NCBI GenBank assembly: GCA_040371205.1
Contig: AP031382.1
Span: forward strand, 2,229,562-2,293,561
Direction: 5' to 3'
Length of the DNA: 64,000 nucleotides
DNA from: Rhodanobacter sp.
GTDB taxonomy: Bacteria; Pseudomonadota; Gammaproteobacteria; Xanthomonadales; Rhodanobacteraceae
Made by a program: the position numbers and the translations under genes. Positions within the stretch are counted from its first letter, which is position 1; the number at the start of each line of letters is the position of its first letter. Shown here piece after piece: positions 53,743 to 64,000 of the stretch. Under the pieces are notes generated by a model, which ran no database searches, had not been told where the DNA came from, and was given only the letters and a program-made list of their open reading frames with translations.

Positions 53743-54702
53743 TCAGCCTTCCGCTGCGCCGCTGGCGAACAGGCGCAGCTCCTTGGGCAGGGCGAAGGTG
53801 ATGGTTTCCGGCTCGCCGTCCAGCTCGCGCACCGCGCCGGCGCCCCAGGACTGCAGGCGGGAGATCACGTCGCGCACCAGCTTCTCGGGCGCGGAAGCGC
53901 CGGCAGTGAGGCCGATGCGCTGCACGCCGTCCAGCCATATGCGCTCGATGTGTTCGGCGCCGTCGATCAGATAGGCGCGCACGCCCTGCTTCTCGGCCAG
54001 CTCGCGCAGGCGGTTGGAGTTGGAGCTGTTGACCGAGCCGACCACCAGCACCAGGTCCACTGCGTCGGCGAGCCGGCTCACGGCATCCTGGCGGTTCTGC
54101 GTGGCGTAGCAGATGTCGTCCTTGCGCGGCCCCTCGATGTCGGGGAATTTTGCGCGCAGTGCGGCGATGATCGCCTTGGTGTCGTCCACCGACAACGTGG
54201 TCTGGGTGACGTAGGACAGCAGGTGCGGGAATGCCGGCGCCAGCTCCGCCACGTCATCCACCGACTCCACGAGCAGGATCTCGCCGCTGTTCGCGGCGTT
54301 CCACTGGCCCATGGTGCCTTCCACCTCGGGATGGCCGGCGTGGCCGATCAGCACCACGCTGCGGCCCACGCGGCCGAGCCGCGCCACTTCCATGTGCACC
54401 TTGGTGACCAGTGGGCAGGTGGCGTCGAACACCTTGAGTCCGCGCTGCCCCGCCTCGCCGCGCACGGCCTGCGACACGCCGTGCGCGCTGAAGATCACCG
54501 TGGCGCCGTCGGGCACCTCGTGCAGCTCCTCCACGAACACCGCGCCGTCGCGGCGCAGCTTGTCCACCACGTAGCGGTTGTGCACCACCTCGTGGCGCAC
54601 GTAGATCGGCGCGCCGTAGGCCTCGAGCGCGCGCTCGACGATGGCGATGGCGCGATCGACGCCGGCACAGAAACCGCGGGGATTGGCGAGCAGGATGTCC
54701 AT
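53743..54702 (-). CDS. ispH: 4-hydroxy-3-methylbut-2-enyl diphosphate reductase
   Basis: Last step of the MEP isoprenoid pathway, an iron-sulfur enzyme giving IPP and DMAPP. The 319 residues hold the three cluster cysteines at the E. coli positions: Cys12 ([11 protein letters not shown]), Cys96 ([11 protein letters not shown]), Cys198 ([11 protein letters not shown]). The substrate-binding [19 protein letters not shown] and [12 protein letters not shown] are also present. ATG 54702 is 28 bases after the lspA stop, and gene order ileS-lspA-ispH is the classic gammaproteobacterial one. Confidence 0.96.
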   Translation of the reverse strand: MDILLANPRGFCAGVDRAIAIVERALEAYGAPIYVRHEVVHNRYVVDKLRRDGAVFVEELHEVPDGATVIFSAHGVSQAVRGEAGQRGLKVFDATCPLVTKVHMEVARLGRVGRSVVLIGHAGHPEVEGTMGQWNAANSGEILLVESVDDVAELAPAFPHLLSYVTQTTLSVDDTKAIIAALRAKFPDIEGPRKDDICYATQNRQDAVSRLADAVDLVLVVGSVNSSNSNRLRELAEKQGVRAYLIDGAEHIERIWLDGVQRIGLTAGASAPEKLVRDVISRLQSWGAGAVRELDGEPETITFALPKELRLFASGAAEG

Positions 54703-54730
54703 GGGCGTATCGCGAAAGGTCAGGCGCGGA

Positions 54731-55228
54731 TTATCGCACGCCGTCCTGCGCCTTCCCGCCGAACAGGCCGAACGCCACCAGCAGCACCGCGCCCACCGTG
54801 ATGCCGCAGTCGGCAAGGTTGAACACGGGGTAGTGCCAGTCGCGGTAGTACACGTCGATGAAGTCGGTGACCTGGGCCGCGTGCAGGCGGTCGATCAGGT
54901 TGCCGATGGCACCGCCAATGACCAGCGAGAGCGGCAGCGCGGTGCGCCAGTCGCGCCGCGCGGTACGCGCCAGCCATACCACCAGCACCGCGCCGATCGC
55001 CAGCGCCAGCGCCACGAAGAACCAGCGCTGCCAGCCGCCGCCCCGGGCGAGGAAACTGAAAGCGGCGCCGGGGTTGTAGGTCAGCGTCCAGTTGAGGAAG
55101 CCGGGAATCACCGGATGCGGAACACCTACCTGCAACGCGGCCAGCGCCCACCACTTGCTGAGCTGGTCGATGGCGATGACGAAGGCGGAAAGCAGCAGCC
55201 AGGGCAAGGCGTTGGGTTTGCGGGTCAT
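54731..55228 (-). CDS. lspA: Prolipoprotein signal peptidase
   Basis: Inner-membrane aspartic protease that cleaves lipoprotein signal peptides. 165 residues with four helices. Conserved blocks: [42 protein letters not shown] (split) and the second catalytic Asp in [15 protein letters not shown] 55228 is used; a GTG two codons earlier is possible. The 170 bases between it and ileS carry a repeat element. Its substrates include the lipoproteins encoded at 27399 and 43969. Confidence 0.95.
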   Translation of the reverse strand: MTRKPNALPWLLLSAFVIAIDQLSKWWALAALQVGVPHPVIPGFLNWTLTYNPGAAFSFLARGGGWQRWFFVALALAIGAVLVVWLARTARRDWRTALPLSLVIGGAIGNLIDRLHAAQVTDFIDVYYRDWHYPVFNLADCGITVGAVLLVAFGLFGGKAQDGVR

Positions 55229-55251
55229 GGGCACACCAGTTCCGATGGTTG

Positions 55252-55388
55252 TCTCCCTCTCCCCTTCGCGAAGAGGGTTGGGGTGAGGGGCCGAACTTGC
55301 GGCGAGGAAGGATCGAAGCAGATAGCGGGAAAGCTTTCCGCAAGCACCCGCCCCTCACCTCGATCCTCTCCCCGGAGGGGAGAGGAGA
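55252..55388. repeat. Pair of inverted CT/GA-rich repeat elements between ileS and lspA
   Basis: TCTCCCTCTCCCC (55252-55264) is the complement of GGGGAGAGG(G)AGA at 55377-55388 apart from one missing G, and GGTGAGGGG (55282-55290) is the complement of CCCCTCACC (55351-55359). Each half also folds by itself: CTTCGCGAAG palindrome in the first, CCTCTCCCC-GGA-GGGGAGAGG hairpin in the second. The motif resembles dispersed intergenic repeats common in Xanthomonadales genomes. Confidence 0.7.
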
Positions 55389-55398
55389 AAAAGCACGG

Positions 55399-58260
<2,862 letters not shown>

Positions 58261-58443
58261 CGGGTGCCTCGGTGGTTTCGCCCCAAGGCCCGGCAAGGCC
58301 CGAAGCGCAGCGGTTTGACTGCCCGCCGCGCGCGGCGGCAGGCGCTCGCGCTGCGGGCGGATGCCTTCAGATAATAATGATCGCCGCGACGGCGTTGGCA
58401 CGCCCGCGGCAGATGCAGTTCGGATTGGACTTGTCGCGGGACG

Positions 58444-59397
58444 TCATGCGCGGGCCAGTACCGGATTCATGCCCAGGATTTCCCGGGCCGAGCGCGCATC
58501 ATGATTCATCTGCGCCTTCAGTGCATCCAGCCCGTCGAATTTCTGCTCGTCGCGCAGCTTGGCGACGAACTCCACCGCCATGCGCCGGCCGTAGAGATCA
58601 CCCTCGAAATCGAACAGGTGCGTCTCCAGCAGCGGCCGGCTGACCTGGTTCGCCGTGGGCCGCACGCCCAGGCTGGCCACGCCCGGCCAGCTGCACTCGC
58701 CCTCGCCCAGCCCGACGCGCACGGCGAAGATGCCCTGCACCGGGCTGATCCGCTCGCGCAGATGCACGTTGGCGGTGGGGAAGCCCAGCGTGCGGCCGAG
58801 CTGGTTGCCGTACTCCACCTTGCCTTCGATCACGAACGGACGGCCGAGCAAAGCGGCAGCGGCGGAAAAATCGCCCGCCCCCAGCAGCTCACGCACGCGG
58901 CTGGCCGAAACGCGGGCGCCGTTCAGCAGGATGGCCGGCATCACGCAGCCGGCGAAGCCGGCCTTTTCGCCCAGCTCGCGCAACAAGGCCACGTCGCCCT
59001 CGCGCTTGTGCCCGAAGCGGAAGTCCGCCCCCACCCATACTTCCCTGGCGGCCAGCCGCTCGACCAGGATGCGCTGCACGAACTCCCTGGCGGACATCGC
59101 CGCCAGTTCGGCGTTGAAGCGCAGCATGTGCACCTGCCCGAAGTCCGCAGCGGCGAAGCCGAGCAGTTTTTCGCGCACGCTCGAAAGGCGGGGCAACGGC
59201 TCGGCGGAGAAATAGGTCCGCGGCAACGGCTCGAACGTCACCGCCGCCGCCGTGCAGCCAAGGGAGCGCGCGCGCCGCTGCACCTGTGCGAACAAGGCCT
59301 GGTGCCCCCGGTGCAGGCCATCGAACGCGCCGATGGCCACCACGCTGCCGCCGGGAGCGAGACAGGGACCTGCAATGTCGCGGGAAAGTTTCGTCAT
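58444..59397 (-). CDS. ribF: Bifunctional riboflavin kinase / FMN adenylyltransferase
   Basis: Makes FMN and FAD from riboflavin. 317 residues: N-terminal nucleotidyltransferase with VAIGAFDGLHRGHQALF, TFEPLPRTYF, GADFRFGHKREGD, and C-terminal flavokinase with GNQLGRTLGFPTANVHL, GVRPTANQVSRPLLETHLFDF (split) and LRDEQKFDGLDALKAQM. ATG 59397 is the start matching family length. Located between murJ and ileS, the usual place. Confidence 0.96.
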   Translation of the reverse strand: MTKLSRDIAGPCLAPGGSVVAIGAFDGLHRGHQALFAQVQRRARSLGCTAAAVTFEPLPRTYFSAEPLPRLSSVREKLLGFAAADFGQVHMLRFNAELAAMSAREFVQRILVERLAAREVWVGADFRFGHKREGDVALLRELGEKAGFAGCVMPAILLNGARVSASRVRELLGAGDFSAAAALLGRPFVIEGKVEYGNQLGRTLGFPTANVHLRERISPVQGIFAVRVGLGEGECSWPGVASLGVRPTANQVSRPLLETHLFDFEGDLYGRRMAVEFVAKLRDEQKFDGLDALKAQMNHDARSAREILGMNPVLARA

Positions 59398-59511
59398 CGG
59401 ATCAGTATATCGGGCCGCCCCCGACCTCGCCGCCAAGGGGAACCAGGCTCTGGTGGAAAGTGCGGCCGTGGATGGCCGCTGCGTGATCTTTGCGGCCGGG
59501 GACGATCGCAA

Positions 59512-61119
59512 TCAACCGGCCCGCAGATCCCTCACCCTCAGCCCCGCCGCGAACAGCGCCGCGACATAGGTCGCCCCGCCCGCGACCACCAGCACCGCAA
59601 GCCGCCAGACGCGGGTCAAGGTGGCGGCATGGCCCCAGTCCGGCCACAGCCAGCGGCCGAAAAGCAGTACCGCCGCCATCGCCGCACAGGCCAGCACCAG
59701 ACGGATCCAGTGGCGCAGCCAGCCTGGCTGCGGCTGGTACACGTCAGCCCGCTTCAACCAGTGCCACAACAGCGCGAAATTGAGGTAGCTGGACAGCGCG
59801 CTCGCGATGCCCAGCGCCAGGTGCAGGCCGGGCACCTGCGCGATGCCGGCCAGCCAGTTGGCCTGGCGTGCGGCCGGCGTCGCCCACATCTCGAACAGGA
59901 TCACGATGAACACGCCGTTGAACAGCATGTTCACCACCATTGCCGCCACGCCTGCACGCACCGGCGTTTTCGTATCCTGCCGCGCATAGAACGCCGGCAA
60001 CAGCACTTTCACCAGCGCATAGGCCGGCAAGCCGCAGCACAGCGCCAGGATGGACAGCGTGGACATGCGCGTGTCGAAAGCGTTGAAACGGCCATGCTGG
60101 AACAGCGTGCTGACGATGGGACCGCCGAGCAGCAACAGCGCGCACATCGCCGGCACCGAGATCAGCAGAGTGAGCCGCAAGCCCCAGTCCAGCGCGCGTG
60201 CGAAACCCTCGCGATCCGTGTTCACGTGATGGCGCGAGAGCGACGGCAGCACCACCGAACCCAGCGCCACGCCAAACACGCCCAACGGAAGTTCGAGGAA
60301 GCGGGTCGACAGCGACAGCCAACTCTGCGAACCGGTGACCAGCAGCGAAGCGATCACCGTGTCCAGCAGCAGGTTGATCTGCGCCACGGAAGAACCGAAC
60401 AACGTGGGCACCATCAACTTGAGGATGCGCTTGACCTCGGGGTTGCTCCAACCCCAACGCGGCCACACCAGCAGGTCGAGCTTGCGCAGCGCCGGCAACA
60501 GGAACAACACCTGCAGCACGCCGGCCGCCAGCACGGCCCAACCCATCGCCATGATCGGCACGGCCAGGCGCTTCGAAAGCCACAACGCGCCCACGATCAT
60601 GCAGATGTTGAGGATCACCGGCGCCAGCGCCGGCAGCGCGAAGCGGTGGAAACTGTTGAGCACGCCGGCCGCCAGCGCGGTCAACGACACGCACAGCAGG
60701 AACGGGAATGTCAGCCGCAACAGCGCGATGGTGAGATCGAACTTGTGCGGCTCGTCCAGCGCACCCGGCTCGAACACCGTGGCCACCTGCGGCGCGAAGA
60801 TCAGTCCCAGCGCGGTGACCACCAGCAGCACCGCGCCCAGCGTGCCGGAGACGCGCGACACCAGCCGCCGCAGATCCTCGTGCGCCCCTTTCTCTTTCAC
60901 CTCGGTGAACACCGGCACGAAAGCCGTGGAGAACGAGCCCTCGGCGAACAGCCGGCGCATGAAGTTGGGGATGCGGAAAGCCACCCAGAAGGCATCGGTG
61001 ACGGCATTGGCGCCGAACACCACGTTCAGCGACATGTCCCGGACCAGCCCGAGCACGCGCGATACCATCGTCATGCTGCTGAACGACAGCAGCCCGCGGA
61101 ACATGCTGGGAGACTTCAT
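59512..61119 (-). CDS. murJ: Lipid II flippase MurJ
   Basis: Inner-membrane flippase of the MOP superfamily that moves lipid II outward for peptidoglycan synthesis. 535 residues, about 14 helices. Conserved starts: SMTMVSRVLGLVRDMSLNVV, GANAVTDAFWVAFRIPNFMR, RLFAEGSFSTAFVPVF. Charged cavity residues within helices (for example the Arg in VSRVLGLVRD and the Arg in FRIPNFMRRLF) are kept. ATG 61119 begins MKSPSMFRGLLSF. It diverges from rpsT and leads the murJ-ribF-ileS-lspA-ispH series. Confidence 0.96.
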   Translation of the reverse strand: MKSPSMFRGLLSFSSMTMVSRVLGLVRDMSLNVVFGANAVTDAFWVAFRIPNFMRRLFAEGSFSTAFVPVFTEVKEKGAHEDLRRLVSRVSGTLGAVLLVVTALGLIFAPQVATVFEPGALDEPHKFDLTIALLRLTFPFLLCVSLTALAAGVLNSFHRFALPALAPVILNICMIVGALWLSKRLAVPIMAMGWAVLAAGVLQVLFLLPALRKLDLLVWPRWGWSNPEVKRILKLMVPTLFGSSVAQINLLLDTVIASLLVTGSQSWLSLSTRFLELPLGVFGVALGSVVLPSLSRHHVNTDREGFARALDWGLRLTLLISVPAMCALLLLGGPIVSTLFQHGRFNAFDTRMSTLSILALCCGLPAYALVKVLLPAFYARQDTKTPVRAGVAAMVVNMLFNGVFIVILFEMWATPAARQANWLAGIAQVPGLHLALGIASALSSYLNFALLWHWLKRADVYQPQPGWLRHWIRLVLACAAMAAVLLFGRWLWPDWGHAATLTRVWRLAVLVVAGGATYVAALFAAGLRVRDLRAG

Positions 61120-61241
61120 GCGTGTGGAGTATCCGGAATCTGGCCGATCATGGGCGCACAGTCTGCCAGCCGGCGCGGGCAAGTTCACCGCCGGAACATG
61201 GCCGATTGCGGGCGGCAACGCATTCCGCACCGCCTAAATGC

Positions 61242-61270
61242 TTGACGCTTGGGCGAATCACCCGCATAAT
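61242..61270 (+). promoter_or_regulatory. Sigma-70 promoter of rpsT
   Basis: TTGACG (61242-61247), a 17-base spacer and CATAAT (61265-61270), only one mismatch per element to the consensus. It ends 46 bases before the rpsT start codon. Confidence 0.85.
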
Positions 61271-61315
61271 TCGCCTCTTTCTTCAACCTGCAACCCGCGA
61301 TTCGGGAGTTCTACC

Positions 61316-61579
61316 TTGGCCAACATCAAGTCCGCGAAGAAGCGTGCGCGCCAGTCCGAGCAGCGCCGCCTGCGCAACATCAGCGCCCGCTCCATGGTGC
61401 GCACCGCGCTGAAGAAGGTCGTCAAGGCCATCGAGGCCAAGGACAAGGCTGCCGCCGTGGAAGCCTTCGCCGCCGCCCAGCCGGTGATGGACCGCTACGC
61501 CTCGCGTGGCCTGATCCACAAGAACAAGGCTGCCCGCCACAAGAGCCGCCTCAACGCGAAGATCCGCGAACTGGCGTAA
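61316..61579 (+). CDS. rpsT: Ribosomal protein S20
   Basis: Small-subunit protein of 87 residues, [20 protein letters not shown]... to LNAKIRELA, which binds 16S rRNA. No ATG is available at the right place: the start is TTG at 61316 with GGGAG 7-8 bases upstream. E. coli rpsT also starts with UUG, where the weak start takes part in autogenous control. Transcribed alone, between a clear promoter and a strong terminator, divergent from murJ. Confidence 0.96.
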   Translation: MANIKSAKKRARQSEQRRLRNISARSMVRTALKKVVKAIEAKDKAAAVEAFAAAQPVMDRYASRGLIHKNKAARHKSRLNAKIRELA

Positions 61580-61601
61580 GCCATCCGCATCGCGCGTCGC
61601 G

Positions 61602-61628
61602 AAAAAGCCGGCCCATGCCGGCTTTTTT
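61602..61628 (+). terminator. Intrinsic terminator of rpsT
   Basis: 11-bp stem AAAAAGCCGGC / GCCGGCTTTTT with loop CCAT and six T residues, 22 bases after the stop codon. The A-run on the 5' arm lets it act on both strands; radA ends at 61709 from the other side. Confidence 0.92.
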
Positions 61629-61708
61629 GTTGCCCGCCGCCAGCACGCCGCTAGCCACGCGGCGGCGATCACGGCAGGCGCCCCACTCCGCCCGCAACAG
61701 CGGGCACA

Positions 61709-63085
61709 TCAACGGCAGGCGTCGATCGCCTGCGCCAGCCGCTCCACGCCCACCACTTCCAGCTCGCCGACACGCCCCGACTTCGGCGCGTTCGCCTTCG
61801 GCACGATGGCGCGGCGGAAGCCGTGGTGCGCGGCCTCCTTCAGGCGCTCCTCGCCGTTCGGCACCGGACGGATCTCGCCGGACAGGCCCACCTCGCCGAA
61901 CGCGACCGTCTTTTCCGGCAGCGGCCGGTCGCGCAACGAGGACAGCACCGCCAGCAGCGCCGGCAGATCGACGGCCGTTTCCTGCACGCGGATGCCGCCC
62001 ACCACATTGATGAACACGTCCTGGTCGTAGGCCGCCACGCCGCCGTGCCGGTGCAGCACCGCCAGCAGCATCGCCAGGCGATTCTGCTCCAGGCCCAGCG
62101 CCACCCGGCGCGGATTGCCCAGGCTGGACTGGTCGACCAGCGCCTGCACCTCGACCAGCAGCGGCCGCGTGCCCTCGCGCGTCACCATCACCGCGCTGCC
62201 CGGCGTGGGGCCGGCATGCGCGGAGAGGAAGATCGCGGAGGGGTTCGGCACCTCGCGCAGGCCCTTGTCGCCCATCGCGAACACGCCCAGTTCGTTGACC
62301 GCGCCGAAGCGGTTCTTGAACGCGCGCAGCACGCGGAAGCGGCTGCCGGACTCGCCCTCGAAATACAGCACCGCGTCCACCATGTGTTCCAGCACGCGCG
62401 GACCGGCGATGCCGCCTTCCTTGGTGACGTGGCCGACCAGGAACACGCTGGTGCCGGTTTCCTTGGCGAAGCGCGTGAGCTTGGCCGCCGATTCGCGCAC
62501 CTGCGACACCGAGCCTGGCGCGGCGGTGAGCAGCTCGGTCCAGATCGTCTGGATAGAATCGATCACCAGCACGCGCGGTCTGGCCGCCACCGCCTGTTCG
62601 AGGATGCGTTCGATGCAGGTTTCGGCCAACGCCTGCAACGGCGCCAGCGGCAGGCCGAGGCGTTGCGCGCGCGCGGCCACCTGCGCCAGCGACTCTTCGC
62701 CGGTGACGTAGACACTGGACAACTGCGTGCCCAGCGTGCCCAGCATCTGCAGCAGCAGGGTGGACTTGCCGATGCCAGGGTCGCCGCCCACCAGCACCAC
62801 CGAGCCTTCGACCAGGCCGCCGCCCAGCACGCGGTCCAGCTCGCCGATGCCGGTGAGCGTGCGCGCTTCGGCCGTCACCGCCACCTCGGTCAACGGCATC
62901 ACCTGGCTGGCGCCCGCCGCCTTGCCCGCATAACCGCCACGTGCCGCACCGGCCGACTTCACCGCTGGCTGCAGCACGATCTCGGACAAGGTGTTCCACG
63001 CACCGCACTCGGCGCACGAGCCCTGCCACTTGGGATGCTCGGCACCGCAATCGGTGCACACGTAGGCGGTCTTGGCCTTGGCCAT
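61709..63085 (-). CDS. radA: DNA repair protein RadA
   Basis: RecA-related branch-migration helicase, 458 residues. It has the N-terminal zinc finger (YVCTDCGAEHPKWQGSCAEC), Walker A GGDPGIGKSTLLLQ near residue 95, the RadA-specific KNRFGAVNELGVF and the C-terminal Lon-like domain (VFINVVGGIRVQETAVDLP, FGEVGLSGEIRPV). ATG 63085 directly precedes AKAKTAYVCTDCG. It lies downstream of alr on the same strand with 123 bases between; co-transcription is possible. Confidence 0.96.
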   Translation of the reverse strand: MAKAKTAYVCTDCGAEHPKWQGSCAECGAWNTLSEIVLQPAVKSAGAARGGYAGKAAGASQVMPLTEVAVTAEARTLTGIGELDRVLGGGLVEGSVVLVGGDPGIGKSTLLLQMLGTLGTQLSSVYVTGEESLAQVAARAQRLGLPLAPLQALAETCIERILEQAVAARPRVLVIDSIQTIWTELLTAAPGSVSQVRESAAKLTRFAKETGTSVFLVGHVTKEGGIAGPRVLEHMVDAVLYFEGESGSRFRVLRAFKNRFGAVNELGVFAMGDKGLREVPNPSAIFLSAHAGPTPGSAVMVTREGTRPLLVEVQALVDQSSLGNPRRVALGLEQNRLAMLLAVLHRHGGVAAYDQDVFINVVGGIRVQETAVDLPALLAVLSSLRDRPLPEKTVAFGEVGLSGEIRPVPNGEERLKEAAHHGFRRAIVPKANAPKSGRVGELEVVGVERLAQAIDACR

Positions 63086-63208
63086 GGGGACTCCGGGATG
63101 GATGACGGCGTGCGGCTTCCGCGTCCATGTGATGACGGCGGAAGCGATCCTTGCAAGCTTAGCCGCTGCCCATCGCAAGACACGAGACGCGATGGCCGCG
63201 TCGCGTTG

Positions 63209-64000
63209 TCAGTCTTCGTCCTCGACGAACAGCACGCGGCGCGTCATGCCGCAGGTGAGGTCGTAGCTGATGGTGCCGGCGTGGGCCGCGACGGTTTCCG
63301 CCGGCAGGCCGTCGCCCCACAGGGTGACGCGATCGCCCACCTTGGCCTGCGGCGCCTCGCGCAGATCGAGCGTGACGAGATCCATCGAGACGCGGCCGAT
63401 CAGCGGCACCAGCCGATCGCCCACCCGCACCGGCGTGCCGCTGGCCGCGCTGCGCGGGTAACCGTCGCCGTAGCCGATGGCGGCGACGCCCACCGGCATG
63501 TCCTCGGGACAGGTCCAGGTGCCGTTGTAGCCGATGCGCTCGCCCTTGGCCGTCCGGTTGATCGCGATCAGCCGGGTGGACAGCGTCATCGCCGGACGGA
63601 AGCCGAAATCCGCGCCGCTCTTGCCGTCCACCACCGACAGGCCATAGAGCATGCCGCCGGTGCGCACCCAGTCGGCGCGCGCCTCGGGCCAGCCCAGCAC
63701 GGCGGCCGAGTTGGACAACGAGCGCGGCCCGTCCAGGCCGCGCGTCGCTTCGTTGAAACGCACGATCTGCGCACGCGTGACATCGCCGCCGAACACTTCC
63801 GACTCGGCGAAGTGCGTGAGCAGGCCGATCTCGGGATCGATGCCGGCTATCGCCGCCAGCCGCGCGTGCACCTCGCCCACGCGCTCGGGCGCGAAGCCCA
63901 GCCGGTGCATGCCGCTGTCGATCTTCAGCCACACCCGGAGGCGGCCGCGCGTCGCGCTGGCTTCGGACAGCCAGGCCAGTTGCGCCTCGTGGTGGATCGC
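63209..64000 (-). CDS. alr: Alanine racemase, N-terminus outside window
   Basis: PLP enzyme making D-alanine for peptidoglycan. Only the last about 263 residues are in the window; the PLP lysine lies beyond the right edge. Present parts: VWLKIDSGMHRLGF, LTHFAESE, SNSAAVLGWPEA, RTGGMLYGLS, the catalytic Tyr in AIGYGDGYPRSA and GRVSMDLVTLDL. The gene is minus-strand, so the missing part is at higher coordinates. In E. coli-like genomes alr often follows dnaB; here radA is downstream. Confidence 0.95.
   Translation of the reverse strand, partial: AIHHEAQLAWLSEASATRGRLRVWLKIDSGMHRLGFAPERVGEVHARLAAIAGIDPEIGLLTHFAESEVFGGDVTRAQIVRFNEATRGLDGPRSLSNSAAVLGWPEARADWVRTGGMLYGLSVVDGKSGADFGFRPAMTLSTRLIAINRTAKGERIGYNGTWTCPEDMPVGVAAIGYGDGYPRSAASGTPVRVGDRLVPLIGRVSMDLVTLDLREAPQAKVGDRVTLWGDGLPAETVAAHAGTISYDLTCGMTRRVLFVEDED

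Overview
The window looks like a chromosomal stretch from a high-GC gammaproteobacterium of the Xanthomonadales (Lysobacterales), most likely Rhodanobacteraceae (Dyella/Rhodanobacter/Luteibacter-like). This is inferred from the gene set: the block rpsT / murJ-ribF-ileS-lspA-ispH, a recC-recB-recD operon, a fused isobutyryl-CoA mutase, an alpha-amino acid ester hydrolase very like the one I recall from Xanthomonas citri, and a bacterial PNGase A-type glycoamidase. No phage, insertion sequence, integrase or CRISPR array was seen. Most genes start with a recognisable Shine-Dalgarno sequence, and many starts were moved inward from the longest open frame for that reason.

Left part (1-9 kb): a chemotaxis operon on the minus strand (chemoreceptor without periplasmic domain, cheY, a STAS protein, cheA cut by the window edge), preceded by a near-consensus sigma-28 promoter that overlaps the stop codon of an FMN reductase gene. 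Then come a small secreted His/Cys protein, a methyltransferase, a secreted carboxylesterase, a DUF1801 protein and pyrC. From 9 to 13.5 kb a secreted GH18 chitinase with two nearly identical chitin-binding modules and a secreted GH3 glycosidase diverge from a 570-bp region that carries two copies of the perfect palindrome GACAACGTTGTC, which look like LacI-family operators.

Middle part (13.5-34 kb): a periplasmic-sensor PAS-GGDEF-EAL protein with a broken GGDEF motif, RidA, gluconokinase, MtfA, an M28 peptidase, a membrane diguanylate cyclase, trxC, the divergent pair PNGase A / alpha-amino acid ester hydrolase, a lipoprotein, two membrane proteins set among long gene-poor gaps, a Tat-exported amidase and an HDOD protein.

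34-44.5 kb: a higBA toxin-antitoxin pair with a 38-bp nested dyad at its promoter; the 1225-residue IcmF mutase, whose gene carries three REP-like GTAG-hairpin elements inserted in frame; a secreted TonB-C-like protein; a two-repeat secreted protein with an outer-membrane-type protein, divergent from a MocR regulator; and two YXWGXW-motif envelope proteins.

Right part (44.5-64 kb): recCBD, tRNA-Thr(CGU), then the housekeeping minus-strand cluster murJ-ribF-ileS-lspA-ispH, divergent rpsT with a UUG start and a clear sigma-70 promoter, radA, and the C-terminal part of alanine racemase running off the edge. The most unusual observations are the in-frame REP-like elements in icmF, the sigma-28 promoter of the chemotaxis operon, the higBA dyad, the shared carbohydrate-gene palindromes and the PNGase A homologue.
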